The notes beneath the pieces are model-generated. The model searched no databases. It was given only the letters and a program-made list of their open reading frames with translations, and was not told the DNA's origin. Positions 15,442 through 22,657 of a stretch of 37,857 bases of DNA are shown in pieces; the stretch's first letter is position 1; every line of letters starts with the position of its first letter. The DNA comes from Streptomyces sp. ISL-66. GTDB taxonomy: Bacteria; Actinomycetota; Actinomycetes; Streptomycetales; Streptomycetaceae. The DNA lies in the NCBI RefSeq assembly GCF_018614135.1, contig NZ_JAGGOW010000088.1, positions 1-37,857 of the forward strand, read 5' to 3'. A program made the position numbers and the translations under genes.

Positions 15442-15465
15442 ATCAATTGAACGCGTTCAATTGAT
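15442..15465. promoter_or_regulatory. 24-base perfect palindrome, likely operator
   Basis: The arms are ATCAATTGAACG and its exact reverse complement, with GAACGCGTTC at the centre. It is AT-rich in an otherwise very GC-rich region and lies 15 bases upstream of the membrane-protein start, in the divergent space shared with the flavin reductase. It looks like a TetR- or MarR-type operator, different from the CTGAC-N5-GTCAG class next to it. The cognate regulator is not identified. Confidence 0.75.
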
Positions 15466-15490
15466 CCCGACCCTACACCGCCCTTCCCAT

Positions 15491-15505
15491 CTGACGCCCC
15501 GTCAG
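15491..15505. promoter_or_regulatory. Operator CTGAC-N5-GTCAG (regulon site 6)
   Basis: Arms CTGACG/CGTCAG around CCC, preceded by CCCAT, about 20 bases upstream of the flavin reductase start. The sequence CATCTGACG resembles the TAATCTGAC of site 5, so the site may again lie on the transcription start. Confidence 0.7.
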
Positions 15506-15522
15506 CTTCAATCGGTCGTGTG

Positions 15523-16161
15523 ATGGGACACGCAGGGATGGCGGCCACCGTCGTCCGATACCTCAGATCCGCCGGCTCACCCACCTCCGCCGCGACGGAG
15601 CCGGAGCCGGCACCCGGCCGTGTCGACCCGACTCCGCGCCCCGCCCTGCGGGCCGTCGGCGAGGACGAGCGCGCGCCCGTCAGCCCCGCGCAATTCCGGG
15701 CCGTACTGGGGAACTTCGCCAGCGGGGTCACGATCATCACCGCCCCGTCCGGCGCGGACGACGAGGGCCCGGCCGGCTTCGCCTGCCAGTCCTTCGCCTC
15801 GCTCTCCCTGGACCCTCCGCTGGTCACCTTCATGGTGGCCCGGACGTCGACCACCTGGCCCCGCATCGCGCGCGCCGGGGTGTTCTGCGTCAACATCCTC
15901 GGCGCCGACCAGGGCCCGCTGTGCCGCGCGTTCGCCGTCAGCGGCGCGGACAAGTTCGCCGGGGTCGCGCACACACCCGCCCCGGCCACCGGATCACCTC
16001 AGCTCGACGCGGTCCCCGCGTGGATCGACTGCCGGATCCACGCCGTGCACACCGGCGGGGACCACCTCATCGTCGTCGGCAAGGTCGAGGCCATGGGCGC
16101 GGCCGGCGAAGGCGACCCGCTCCTCTTCCACAAGGGCCGCTTCGGGCGCTTCGCCGACTGA
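15523..16161 (+). CDS. Flavin reductase family protein (HpaC/HsaB-like)
   Basis: 212 residues. After about 50 variable residues comes the FMN-binding split-barrel flavin reductase domain: FRAVLGNFASGVTIIT, GFACQSFASLSLDPPLVTFMVARTS, GVFCVNILGADQ, a FAVSGADKFAGV loop and a final DPLLFHKGRFGRF. Such enzymes use NAD(P)H to supply reduced flavin to a two-component monooxygenase. No oxygenase subunit of that type lies beside it in the window. The start is uncertain: GTG 15520, ATG 15523 and ATG 15538 are all possible, none with a good ribosome site. Operator site 6 upstream places it in the regulon of the acyl-CoA genes, which fits an oxidative degradation pathway. Confidence 0.87.
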   Translation: MGHAGMAATVVRYLRSAGSPTSAATEPEPAPGRVDPTPRPALRAVGEDERAPVSPAQFRAVLGNFASGVTIITAPSGADDEGPAGFACQSFASLSLDPPLVTFMVARTSTTWPRIARAGVFCVNILGADQGPLCRAFAVSGADKFAGVAHTPAPATGSPQLDAVPAWIDCRIHAVHTGGDHLIVVGKVEAMGAAGEGDPLLFHKGRFGRFAD

Positions 16162-16363
16162 GCCGCTCCCCGCGCGCCGGACCGGATCCGGGGACGAACC
16201 TACGCAATGCGAACGTCTGCGAAGCACTCGCCCGGGACCCGTCGAGCCGTCTGAAATCCTTCCCGGGCACTCCGTCCGTACGCGGTTCCACCGACCCGTG
16301 AAGCCTCCATTCCGGGCTCCCCGAACGCCTCCCGGACCAGTACCGCTCCCACCCGGAACCCTT

Positions 16364-16369
16364 TAGTCT
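16364..16369 (+). promoter_or_regulatory. -10 box upstream of SARP gene
   Basis: TAGTCT followed by six bases and an ATG at 16376. Transcription would start at that ATG, giving a leaderless small ORF and a 47-base distance to the SARP start codon at 16423. Confidence 0.5.
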
Positions 16370-16375
16370 CTTACC

Positions 16376-16450
16376 ATGCGAGGCCTCTGCCTGGGGGTTT
16401 GCGCGTACGACTGGTGGGGGACATGGCGGAGCAAAACGATACGAAGGTGA
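16376..16450 (+). CDS. Possible 24-codon leaderless upstream ORF overlapping SARP start
   Basis: The ATG sits at the predicted transcription start (TAGTCT-N6-ATG). The peptide, MRGLCLGVCAYDWWGTWRSK and four more residues, has three Trp and two Cys. It ends 28 bases inside the SARP gene in another frame, so ribosomes ending here could affect SARP initiation at 16423. It may be a leader peptide or only an accidental frame; no terminator-type hairpin was seen after it. Confidence 0.3.
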   Translation: MRGLCLGVCAYDWWGTWRSKTIRR

Positions 16451-19400
16451 GGTTCAACCTCCTTGGCTCATTGGAGGCCTGGTCCGGTGGAAACCGGCTG
16501 AGACTCGGCGGTCCCATCCAGGAAAGAGTGCTTGCCACTTTGCTTCTGGAACCGGGCCGCGTCGTTCCCGTCACCCGGCTCGTGGAAGCCGCCTGGGAGG
16601 ACGAACCCCCCACCACCGCCTCGCACCAGATCCGCAAGGCGGTCGCCGACCTCCGCCGGCGGATACCCGGCGGAAGCGACCTCATCACCACCGACGGTCC
16701 CGGCTACCGGGCCGTCCTGGAAGACGGGCAGCTCGACCTCTCCCTCTTCCAGCTGCACACCCGGCTGGCCCGCGAGGCACTGGCCGCCGGACGCCCCTGC
16801 GACGCCGAGACCGAACTGCGCACCGCACTGGGACTGTGGCGGGGGCCCGTCCTGTCCGGCGCCGGCGGCCCGGTCGTCGAAGCCGCGGCCACCGCCCTCG
16901 AAGAGCGCCGGCTGACCGCCGCCGAACAGCTCTTCCAGCTCCGTCTGGAGCACGGCGAGAGCGCCGAGCTCGTCGGCGACCTGCGCGAACTGGTCTCCTC
17001 CCATCCGCTGCGGGAGAACCTGCGCGGCCACCTGATGCTCGCCCTGTACCGCTCGGGACGCCAGGCCGAGGCCCTGGAGGAGTTCGGCCGGGTCCGCGAA
17101 CTCCTCGTCGAGGAACTCGGCGTCGACCCCGGACCCCGGCTCACCCGGCTCTACGAGGGCATCCTGCGGGACAGCCCGGAACTCGCGGGCCCCAAACCCC
17201 CGGAGCGGACGGCGCCGGCCGCCGCCAGCGACGCCTCCCGTACTCCCGCCCGGGCATCGGCGGCTCCCTCCGACTCCGCAGGACCGGATCCGGACCCGCC
17301 CGCGGCGCCGGACCCGGCCCCGGACCCGGCCGCCCGCAGCGCCGCCGGTCCCGCCCCCGGCGCCGCGCCCTGCACCCTCCCCTACGACCTCGCCGACTTC
17401 AGCGGCCGCAGCCGGGAACTGGCCTCCCTGCTGGCCGCCGCCGGGAACGGGCACGGACACCTGCACGGGCACGGGCACGGCCACGGACACGGACACGGAC
17501 ACGGACACGCGGACGGTACCGACGACGCCGACGCCCGCACTCGGATCGTCGCCGTCGACGGCATGGGTGGCACCGGCAAGACCGCACTCGCGGTCCGCGT
17601 CGCCCACCAGCTGGCCGAGCAGTATCCGGACGGCCAGCTCCACGTCGACCTGCGCGGCTACACCCCCGGCGAGCAGCCGCTCCAGCCCGGCTCGGTGATC
17701 GCGGGCCTGCTGCGCACCCTCGGGGTGCCCGGCGACCGGATCCCCGAGGACCCCGCCGGGCGGGCCGCCCTGTGGCGGGCCACCCTGGTCGGCCGCCGGC
17801 TGCTGCTCCTCTTCGACAACGCCTGCGACGCCGCCCAGGTGCACCCGCTGCTGCCCGCCTCGCCCGGCTGCCTCGTGTTGGTCACCAGCCGGGCCCGGCT
17901 GGTCGAGCTCGACGGCGCCCAGTGGATCTCCATCGGGATGATGTCCCCCGAGGACAGCATGGCGCTGGTCACCGAGACCCTGGGCCGGGAGCGCACCGAG
18001 CGGGAGCCCGCGGCGGCCCGGTCGCTGGCCGCCCTGTGCGGCCACCTGCCGCTGGCCCTGCGCATCGCCACCGCCCGGCTGCGCAACCGCTCCCGGTGGA
18101 CCGTGCAGCACCTGGTCGACCGGCTGGGCGACGAGACCCGGCTGCTGGACGAGCTGAGCTCCGGCGAGCGCAGCGTCGCGGCCACCCTGCGGCTCTCGTA
18201 CCAGGCGATGGACGAGGAACACCGCGACGCCTTCCGGCTGTTGAGCCTGCACCCGGGCACCGAGATCGACCTCCACTCGGCTGCGGCCCTGCTCGCCGCG
18301 GACACCCGCGACGCGGAGGACCTCCTGGAGGACCTCCTGGACATGCACCTGGTCCAGCAGCACGAGCTGGGCTACTACGCCTTCCACGACCTGGTCCGCA
18401 GCTTCGCGCAGAGCCTGCGCAACGCGGAGACCGCGCCGGACGACACGGCGGCGGTGGAACGGCTCCTGGACTACTTCTACGCGGCCACCGAGGCGGCGTG
18501 CGCGGTGCTGTTCCCCGCGCGGTCCCCCTACGCGTCGGGCCTGGCGGACACCGCGGCGGCGCTTCCCCCGCTGGCGGACGAGGACCGGGCCACCGCCTGG
18601 TTCGACCGCGAGGGCGGCGCGGTGACGGCGGCGATCTCCGTCGCGGAGGACCGGGGCTTCCTGCGGCACGCCGTGTACACGGCCCGGAACCTGATCTTCT
18701 TCCTGAACATGCGCAGCCACATGGAGCGTTACCGCACGGTCGGCGAGATCGCCATCCGGTCGGCCCGCCGGCTGGGCGACGTACAGGCGCTGCGGATCAG
18801 CCTGACGAACCAGGTGGCCGCGCTGTGGAAGCTCGGCAGGTTCCGCGAGGGCATCGCCCTCACCGAGGAAGCGCTCGAACTGGCGCGGTCCGAAGGCGAA
18901 CGCATCGGCGAGGGCAGCTGCCTGGAGCTCCTCGGGCTGCTGCACAGCAGCATCGGCGAGCTCGCCGAGGGGCTGCGGTGCCAGGAACTGGCCGTGGAAG
19001 TGCACCAGGAGACCGGGGACGTGCAGGCCGAACTGCACCTCATGTGCTCGCTGAGCACCACGTACGCGTCGCTGGGCCGCCCGAAGGACGCGCTCGCGGC
19101 CGCGCAGCGGGCCGTCGAGCTGGCGCCCGAGGTGGACAGCCAGGACAGCGAGGTCGCCGCGCGCAACGACCTCGCGAGCGCCCTCCTCGCCCTGGGGCGC
19201 GTCGCGGAGGCCGAGGAGTGCCTCGGACGGACGCTGGCGTTCTTCGACGAGTCGCGGCAGCCGGACAACCTCGCCGTCACGTTCGCCCTGATGGCGAACG
19301 TCCGCCACCTCCTCGGGCGGGCGGGCGAGGCCCGGCGGTGCGAGGAGCAGGCGATGGAGCTGGTACGGCGCCGGGTGTCCCCGCCCCGGCAGATCAAGGT

Positions 19401-19647
19401 CGAACGGCTCATCGGCAACCTCCGGCTGGCCCGCGGCGAGCCCGCCCGGGCCCTGGAGCTGTACGAAGGCGTCCACCGCCGGGCGGCGGCCGCCGAGTAC
19501 CGGATGGAGGAGGCCCGCGCCCTCGCCGGAATGGCGCAGGCCTCGGAGGCGCTCGGCGACACGGAACGCGCCGAGGAGTACCGGGCGCGGGCCGCGGAGC
19601 GCTTCGACGCGATGGGTGTGCCCGAGGACGCGCGCGACCCGCGGTGA
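16423..19647 (+). CDS. AfsR-type regulator: SARP DNA-binding, BTAD, NB-ARC ATPase and TPR domains
   Basis: 1074 residues. OmpR-like winged helix at about 10-90 (RLRLGGPIQERVLATLLLEP, ASHQIRKAVADLRRRI), then the bacterial transcriptional activation domain to about 250, a Pro/Ala linker, and an NB-ARC ATPase with P-loop GMGGTGKTALAV, Walker B LLLLFDNA and PLALRIATARL. TPR repeats cover about 750-1070. Such proteins activate secondary-metabolite genes and can be tuned by phosphorylation. The unusual part is a His-Gly tract (GHGHLHGHGHGHGHGHGHGH) in the linker just before the ATPase; it could bind metal. ATG 16423 has GGTGGGGG just upstream; a TTG at 16399 is an alternative. A strong terminator follows. 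The nearby ATP-grasp operon and the 54-residue peptide gene are the obvious local targets. Confidence 0.9.
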   Translation: MAEQNDTKVRFNLLGSLEAWSGGNRLRLGGPIQERVLATLLLEPGRVVPVTRLVEAAWEDEPPTTASHQIRKAVADLRRRIPGGSDLITTDGPGYRAVLEDGQLDLSLFQLHTRLAREALAAGRPCDAETELRTALGLWRGPVLSGAGGPVVEAAATALEERRLTAAEQLFQLRLEHGESAELVGDLRELVSSHPLRENLRGHLMLALYRSGRQAEALEEFGRVRELLVEELGVDPGPRLTRLYEGILRDSPELAGPKPPERTAPAAASDASRTPARASAAPSDSAGPDPDPPAAPDPAPDPAARSAAGPAPGAAPCTLPYDLADFSGRSRELASLLAAAGNGHGHLHGHGHGHGHGHGHGHADGTDDADARTRIVAVDGMGGTGKTALAVRVAHQLAEQYPDGQLHVDLRGYTPGEQPLQPGSVIAGLLRTLGVPGDRIPEDPAGRAALWRATLVGRRLLLLFDNACDAAQVHPLLPASPGCLVLVTSRARLVELDGAQWISIGMMSPEDSMALVTETLGRERTEREPAAARSLAALCGHLPLALRIATARLRNRSRWTVQHLVDRLGDETRLLDELSSGERSVAATLRLSYQAMDEEHRDAFRLLSLHPGTEIDLHSAAALLAADTRDAEDLLEDLLDMHLVQQHELGYYAFHDLVRSFAQSLRNAETAPDDTAAVERLLDYFYAATEAACAVLFPARSPYASGLADTAAALPPLADEDRATAWFDREGGAVTAAISVAEDRGFLRHAVYTARNLIFFLNMRSHMERYRTVGEIAIRSARRLGDVQALRISLTNQVAALWKLGRFREGIALTEEALELARSEGERIGEGSCLELLGLLHSSIGELAEGLRCQELAVEVHQETGDVQAELHLMCSLSTTYASLGRPKDALAAAQRAVELAPEVDSQDSEVAARNDLASALLALGRVAEAEECLGRTLAFFDESRQPDNLAVTFALMANVRHLLGRAGEARRCEEQAMELVRRRVSPPRQIKVERLIGNLRLARGEPARALELYEGVHRRAAAAEYRMEEARALAGMAQASEALGDTERAEEYRARAAERFDAMGVPEDARDPR
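17446..17511 (+). repeat. 6-bp repeat encoding His-Gly tract
   Basis: About ten copies of GGNCAC (mostly GGACAC and GGGCAC) encode alternating Gly and His. The period keeps the reading frame, so the tract can grow or shrink without breaking the SARP gene. Confidence 0.8.
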
Positions 19648-19732
19648 CGCACGGCGGACGCGCGTGACCCCGCGGTGAGGCCCGGGACCGCGGTGACGCA
19701 CGACGGACGCGCGTGACCCCGCGGTGACGCAC
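19645..19732 (+). repeat. Short direct repeats after SARP gene
   Basis: Two close copies of GTGACGCACGNCGGACGCGC with GTGACCCCGCGGTGA after each, plus a partial third. They lie between the SARP stop and the terminator hairpin and partly overlap the stop codon. Confidence 0.6.
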
Positions 19733-19733
19733 G

Positions 19734-19770
19734 ACGGCGGCCCGCCCCGGGTCAGGGGGCGGGCCGCCGT
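19734..19770. terminator. Strong bidirectional terminator hairpin
   Basis: Perfect 15-bp stem, ACGGCGGCCCGCCCC pairing with GGGGCGGGCCGCCGT, 7-base loop, between the convergent SARP gene and the 54-residue peptide gene. Confidence 0.8.
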
Positions 19771-19794
19771 ACGTCGTGGTTCCGGACGCCGGGG

Positions 19795-19959
19795 TCAGAG
19801 ACCGGGGGCGGGGGCGGGCGACGGGGTGCGGGGGCCGACTTCCTCGGCCTGTACCGACTGCTGGTCCGCGGAATTGGATTCCAGGTCTCCGCTTATGCCG
19901 AGTACGACCGCCAGGCCCAATGTGATGATTCCGACGATTCCGGCCAGCTTGGTACGCAT
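19795..19959 (-). CDS. 54-residue single-helix membrane or secreted peptide, unknown function
   Basis: Begins MRTKLAGIVGIITLGLAVVL, a short positive start followed by a hydrophobic helix that could be a signal peptide or membrane anchor. The remainder is acidic and polar (GDLESNSADQQSVQAEE) and ends in a Pro-rich PRTPSPAPAPGL. The start ATG 19959 has GGGGAAAAGAA just before it. It lies 186 bases downstream of the second ATP-grasp gene on the same strand and is convergent to the AfsR-type gene, sharing its terminator. AfsR proteins often activate a small neighbouring gene (afsS), so this may be a target, but it shows no AfsS repeats. It could also be a secreted product of the ATP-grasp locus. 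No family was recognised. Confidence 0.65.
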   Translation of the reverse strand: MRTKLAGIVGIITLGLAVVLGISGDLESNSADQQSVQAEEVGPRTPSPAPAPGL

Positions 19960-20017
19960 TTCTTTTCCCCACCCGTTGTTTTCTTGAAGCCTTGCGTGTC
20001 GCTTTCGACAAGCCAGA

Positions 20018-20050
20018 GGTTCCCCGGAACCGTTCCCCATTGGTTCCCCC
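20018..20050 (-). promoter_or_regulatory. Direct repeats GGGGAACC upstream of peptide gene, possible SARP site
   Basis: On the minus strand GGGGAACC, GGGGAACG and GGGGAACC follow each other with periods of 11 and 13 bases, and GGAACGGTTCC is also palindromic. SARP regulators bind direct 7-8-base repeats spaced by about 11 bases, so this is a candidate site for the neighbouring regulator. No clear -10 box was placed. Confidence 0.4.
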
Positions 20051-20145
20051 TCCGATACCAAGCACGGACAGTACAACGGGAACTGGGCGGGATCCAGGGG
20101 TATTCCACGTTTCGGAGGCAGGATGTCCGGTTGGCTGACAACGCG

Positions 20146-21417
20146 TCAACCGATTACGAACTCTGTCTCAAAATGCGCCCCCAAAGCCCGTAGACGTTTC
20201 TCACATTCCGCCCGAGTCGGGGCCGAAAGAACCGCCACCGCAAGGAAGTCGCAGGCGTTCTCGGCATCGCCGATCACCTCTCCCGGCTCCGCGAAGACCC
20301 CGTAGAACTCCACCCACGGCTCCTCCGGAGTGGGGGGAATTGCGCGGACCGTTCCCGTCCGTTTCATCATCAGGACCTGGCCCGCCATCCGGACGGGCTC
20401 CAGCCGCCCGCCCGACCGCGCGCGGGCCTCCACGGCCGGCAGCCGCAGGCCCACCTCGGCGCGGGCCGCCAGCTCCACCGGATGCACCCCGAAGACCGCG
20501 CTCAGCACGTCCCGGACGCGGCCGCCCGCGGGCCTGGCCGTGATCTCGCAGACCACCAGCCGGTCGTCGGGGGTGTGGAACACCTTCGCGTGGAAGGCGT
20601 GGTCGGCAGGCCCCTCCAGCGCCCCGAGGGCCTCCTCGACCAGCGCCAGCAGCCGCGGGGTCAGCGGGTCGGAGGGGGCCAGCGTGAGGTCCACGAGGGC
20701 CCCGTCGCCGCTCCCGAAGGAGACCGGGTCGTACTCGTACCGCGAGGGCCAGGCCATCACTGTGCGGCCGCCCGCGACCACCCCGTCCACGTGACAGGTC
20801 CGGCCCTCCACGTACGCCTCCACCAGCAGGTCCTCCCGGGGACCCGCGGCGGCCGGGAAGGCCTCGGCGAGGTACTCCTCCAGCTCCTCCCCGGTCCCCG
20901 CGATCCGCGGCCCCGCGGCGGCGGGAGAGCCGGTGCCGGTGCCGTCGATGACCTTGAAGACCAGCGGCAGGCCGTGCGCGGCGCCGAAGGCCCGCACCTC
21001 GGCCGCGGTTCCCGCCTGCGCGTGCGGGACGACTTCGAGTCCCGCCGCGGCGAGCTTGCGCTTCATCAGGGCCTTGTCCCGGAACGGCAGGAGTCCGGAG
21101 GGCAGTTGGCCCGGCAGGCCGAACTTCTCACGCAGGGCGGCCGCGCGGTGCAGATCGGCCTCGTGGTGGGCGATGACGTGCGTGACCTGGTACTCGTAGG
21201 CGAGGTCTCGGGCCAGCCGGTCGACGAGCTCCCCGTCGTCGAAGGTGTCGATGATCTCCAGGTGGCGGTAGCCGCCCAGCCCTGCCGGGAGCTGCTCGCC
21301 GCCCGCCGCGATGGCGTCGCGGGCCGCGATCATGACCACTCCGCCGTCGAAGTCCGACAGCCACCGGTCGTACGGGAACGGTCCGAGCGGGAACCGGTGC
21401 AGCACCAGCACGGTCAT
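20146..21417 (-). CDS. ATP-grasp domain enzyme 1 (carboxylate-amine/peptide ligase type)
   Basis: 423 residues. An N-terminal pre-ATP-grasp domain (MTVLVLHRFPLGPFPYDRWL, HVIAHHEADLHRAAALREKF) is followed by the ATP-grasp: LPFRDKALMKRKLAAAGLEV, LPLVFKVIDGTGTGSP (nucleotide Lys), DLLVEAYVEGRTCHVDGVV and a metal-ligand strand VVCEITARPAGGRV, then a C-terminal small domain. It resembles L-amino-acid ligase and peptide ligase members that join a carboxylate to an amine with ATP. The ATG at 21417 overlaps the stop of the 38-residue ORF (ATGA), so the small ORF is translationally coupled to it; the small peptide is therefore a possible substrate. A second ATP-grasp gene lies directly upstream in the operon. 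The substrate is unknown. Confidence 0.85.
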   Translation of the reverse strand: MTVLVLHRFPLGPFPYDRWLSDFDGGVVMIAARDAIAAGGEQLPAGLGGYRHLEIIDTFDDGELVDRLARDLAYEYQVTHVIAHHEADLHRAAALREKFGLPGQLPSGLLPFRDKALMKRKLAAAGLEVVPHAQAGTAAEVRAFGAAHGLPLVFKVIDGTGTGSPAAAGPRIAGTGEELEEYLAEAFPAAAGPREDLLVEAYVEGRTCHVDGVVAGGRTVMAWPSRYEYDPVSFGSGDGALVDLTLAPSDPLTPRLLALVEEALGALEGPADHAFHAKVFHTPDDRLVVCEITARPAGGRVRDVLSAVFGVHPVELAARAEVGLRLPAVEARARSGGRLEPVRMAGQVLMMKRTGTVRAIPPTPEEPWVEFYGVFAEPGEVIGDAENACDFLAVAVLSAPTRAECEKRLRALGAHFETEFVIG

Positions 21418-21530
21418 ACGCGCACGACCGGAGCCGGGCCGGAGGTGGGGGCCCGGCCTGCGGGGGTGGCGCCCCAGCCGGTGTCTTCGGCCATCGGCAG
21501 GGCATCGGCGGGCACGTTGTTCGTGGTCAT
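21414..21530 (-). CDS. 38-residue ORF between two ATP-grasp genes, candidate precursor peptide
   Basis: Starts MTTNNVPADALPMAEDTGWG and ends in a Gly/Ala/Pro-rich part GRAPTSGPAPVVRV. GAAGGAGG lies seven bases before the ATG, an excellent ribosome site. The ATG overlaps the stop of the upstream ATP-grasp gene and the stop overlaps the ATG of the downstream one, both as ATGA, so it is part of the operon in a precise way. The size, the acidic/polar first half and the small-residue second half recall a leader and core of a ribosomal peptide modified by ATP-grasp ligases. It has no Cys and no graspetide-type TxxxxE repeat. No known family was recognised; it could also be a small regulatory or carrier peptide, or a linker ORF without function. 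Confidence 0.65.
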   Translation of the reverse strand: MTTNNVPADALPMAEDTGWGATPAGRAPTSGPAPVVRV

Positions 21531-22657
21531 CGCAGGGCCTCCTTCGGGGCGGGGGTGGACGTGCTGCTTGGCGGCGCGGGGTGGGCCCCGGGGATCCGCC
21601 CGGCGGTGGCCACCCCCGCGCGCAGGGGATCCCGGTCGCCGCCGAGGCGGGCCCGGCACTCCCGGATGCGGGGCCCGGTCCTGGTGAGGACGACCTCGGT
21701 GTGCGCGGGGCCGAACTCGTAGCCGGCGAGGTCGAGCAGGGCGGCGACGGTGGCGCGGATCGCGCCCTCCTCGACCTCCCCGAGCGGGGCCGGGCCGGGG
21801 ACCGGCCCGGTCGTGCCGGTGGGTGCGGTGGTTCCTGTGGTTCCTGTGGTTCCGGTGGGTGCTGTGATTCCGGTGGCTCCTGTGGTTCCGGTCGGTTCGG
21901 CCGGAGCGGCCGGGGCGGTCGGTTCGGCCGGTCCAACCGTTCCGGCCGGTCCGGTGGGCGCGCCGGCGCCCTTGGCGGTGATCCCGGCGACCAGGTGCAT
22001 GCCGTCGACGGTCAGGGTCTCGACGCTGAACTCCGGGCCCTCCAGGAAGTCCTCCACCGTGAAGGGCCCTTCGAGCGCGGCGGGCCCGGCGGACCCGGCC
22101 GGCTCGGCCCACTGCGCGAGGTCGGCGTCCGTACGGACCAGCGCGGCCCCCTGCCCGTCCGGCGAGTTGACCGGCTTGACGACGGCCGGCAGACCGAACT
22201 CCCGGAGCAGCGAGCCGACTTCGCCGTACGTCGCGGCTTCCCGGACGCGAACGACCGATACCCCGTTGCGGTTGAGCAGCCTGCGCATCGCGTTCCGGTC
22301 GTTGAGCAGCCGGACGGACTGCTCTCCGCCCGCCGACAGGCCCAGCGCCTCCGCTTCGGCCCGGGCCCCGGCGGGCACGGGGGCCGGGCCCGACTGGTCG
22401 CCGCCCAGGTGCAGGACGTGCTGTACGCAGTTCTCCTCGGCCATCCGGGCCACCAGGGCACGCAGCGCGGCCTCGTCGTCGAAGTCGGCCAGGGCCAGCT
22501 CCTCCGAGTTCGCCGCGACCCGGTCGAGGTAGGCGGCCGGACGGAGTTTGGGATCCCAGATCGACCAGACGCGGAAGCCCGCTTCCACGGCCTTGCGGAC
22601 GAGCTCCTCGTACGGCATCACCATCAGGAGCCGGCCGGTACAGCGGGGACCGGTCAC
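21527..22657 (-). CDS. ATP-grasp domain enzyme 2 with low-complexity insert and short C terminus
   Basis: 376 residues. Start MTGPRCTGRLLMVMPYEELV from GTG 22657, which overlaps the stop of the upstream small ORF (GTGA). The N-terminal domain has HVLHLGGDQ. The ATP-grasp part has LLNDRNAMRRLLNRNGVSVV, LPAVVKPVNSPDGQGAALV and FTVEDFLEGPEFSVETLTVDG. A Thr/Gly/Pro tract of about 55 residues (TGTTGTTAPTGTTG-type, residues 227-280) then interrupts the region before the last catalytic strand RIRECRARLGGDRDPLR. The usual C-terminal domain of some 100 residues is missing; only about 30 follow. The protein may be a degraded or regulatory partner of enzyme 1, or a real ligase with a flexible insert. 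Its stop overlaps the 38-residue ORF. Confidence 0.82.
   Translation of the reverse strand: MTGPRCTGRLLMVMPYEELVRKAVEAGFRVWSIWDPKLRPAAYLDRVAANSEELALADFDDEAALRALVARMAEENCVQHVLHLGGDQSGPAPVPAGARAEAEALGLSAGGEQSVRLLNDRNAMRRLLNRNGVSVVRVREAATYGEVGSLLREFGLPAVVKPVNSPDGQGAALVRTDADLAQWAEPAGSAGPAALEGPFTVEDFLEGPEFSVETLTVDGMHLVAGITAKGAGAPTGPAGTVGPAEPTAPAAPAEPTGTTGATGITAPTGTTGTTGTTAPTGTTGPVPGPAPLGEVEEGAIRATVAALLDLAGYEFGPAHTEVVLTRTGPRIRECRARLGGDRDPLRAGVATAGRIPGAHPAPPSSTSTPAPKEALR
21811..21945 (+). repeat. 9-bp-type repeats in ATP-grasp gene 2
   Basis: Degenerate copies of GTGGTTCCT and GGTTCCGGT, giving Thr-Gly-Thr/Ala-Pro-Thr repeats on the coding strand. The period is a multiple of three. Confidence 0.7.

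Noticed and set aside
16376..16450. Trp-codon attenuation of the SARP gene
   Set aside because: Three Trp codons are suggestive, but no alternative terminator or antiterminator hairpins were seen after the mini-ORF.
16468..19701. Long minus-strand frame opposite the SARP gene
   Set aside because: Low-complexity shadow of the SARP/NB-ARC/TPR gene.
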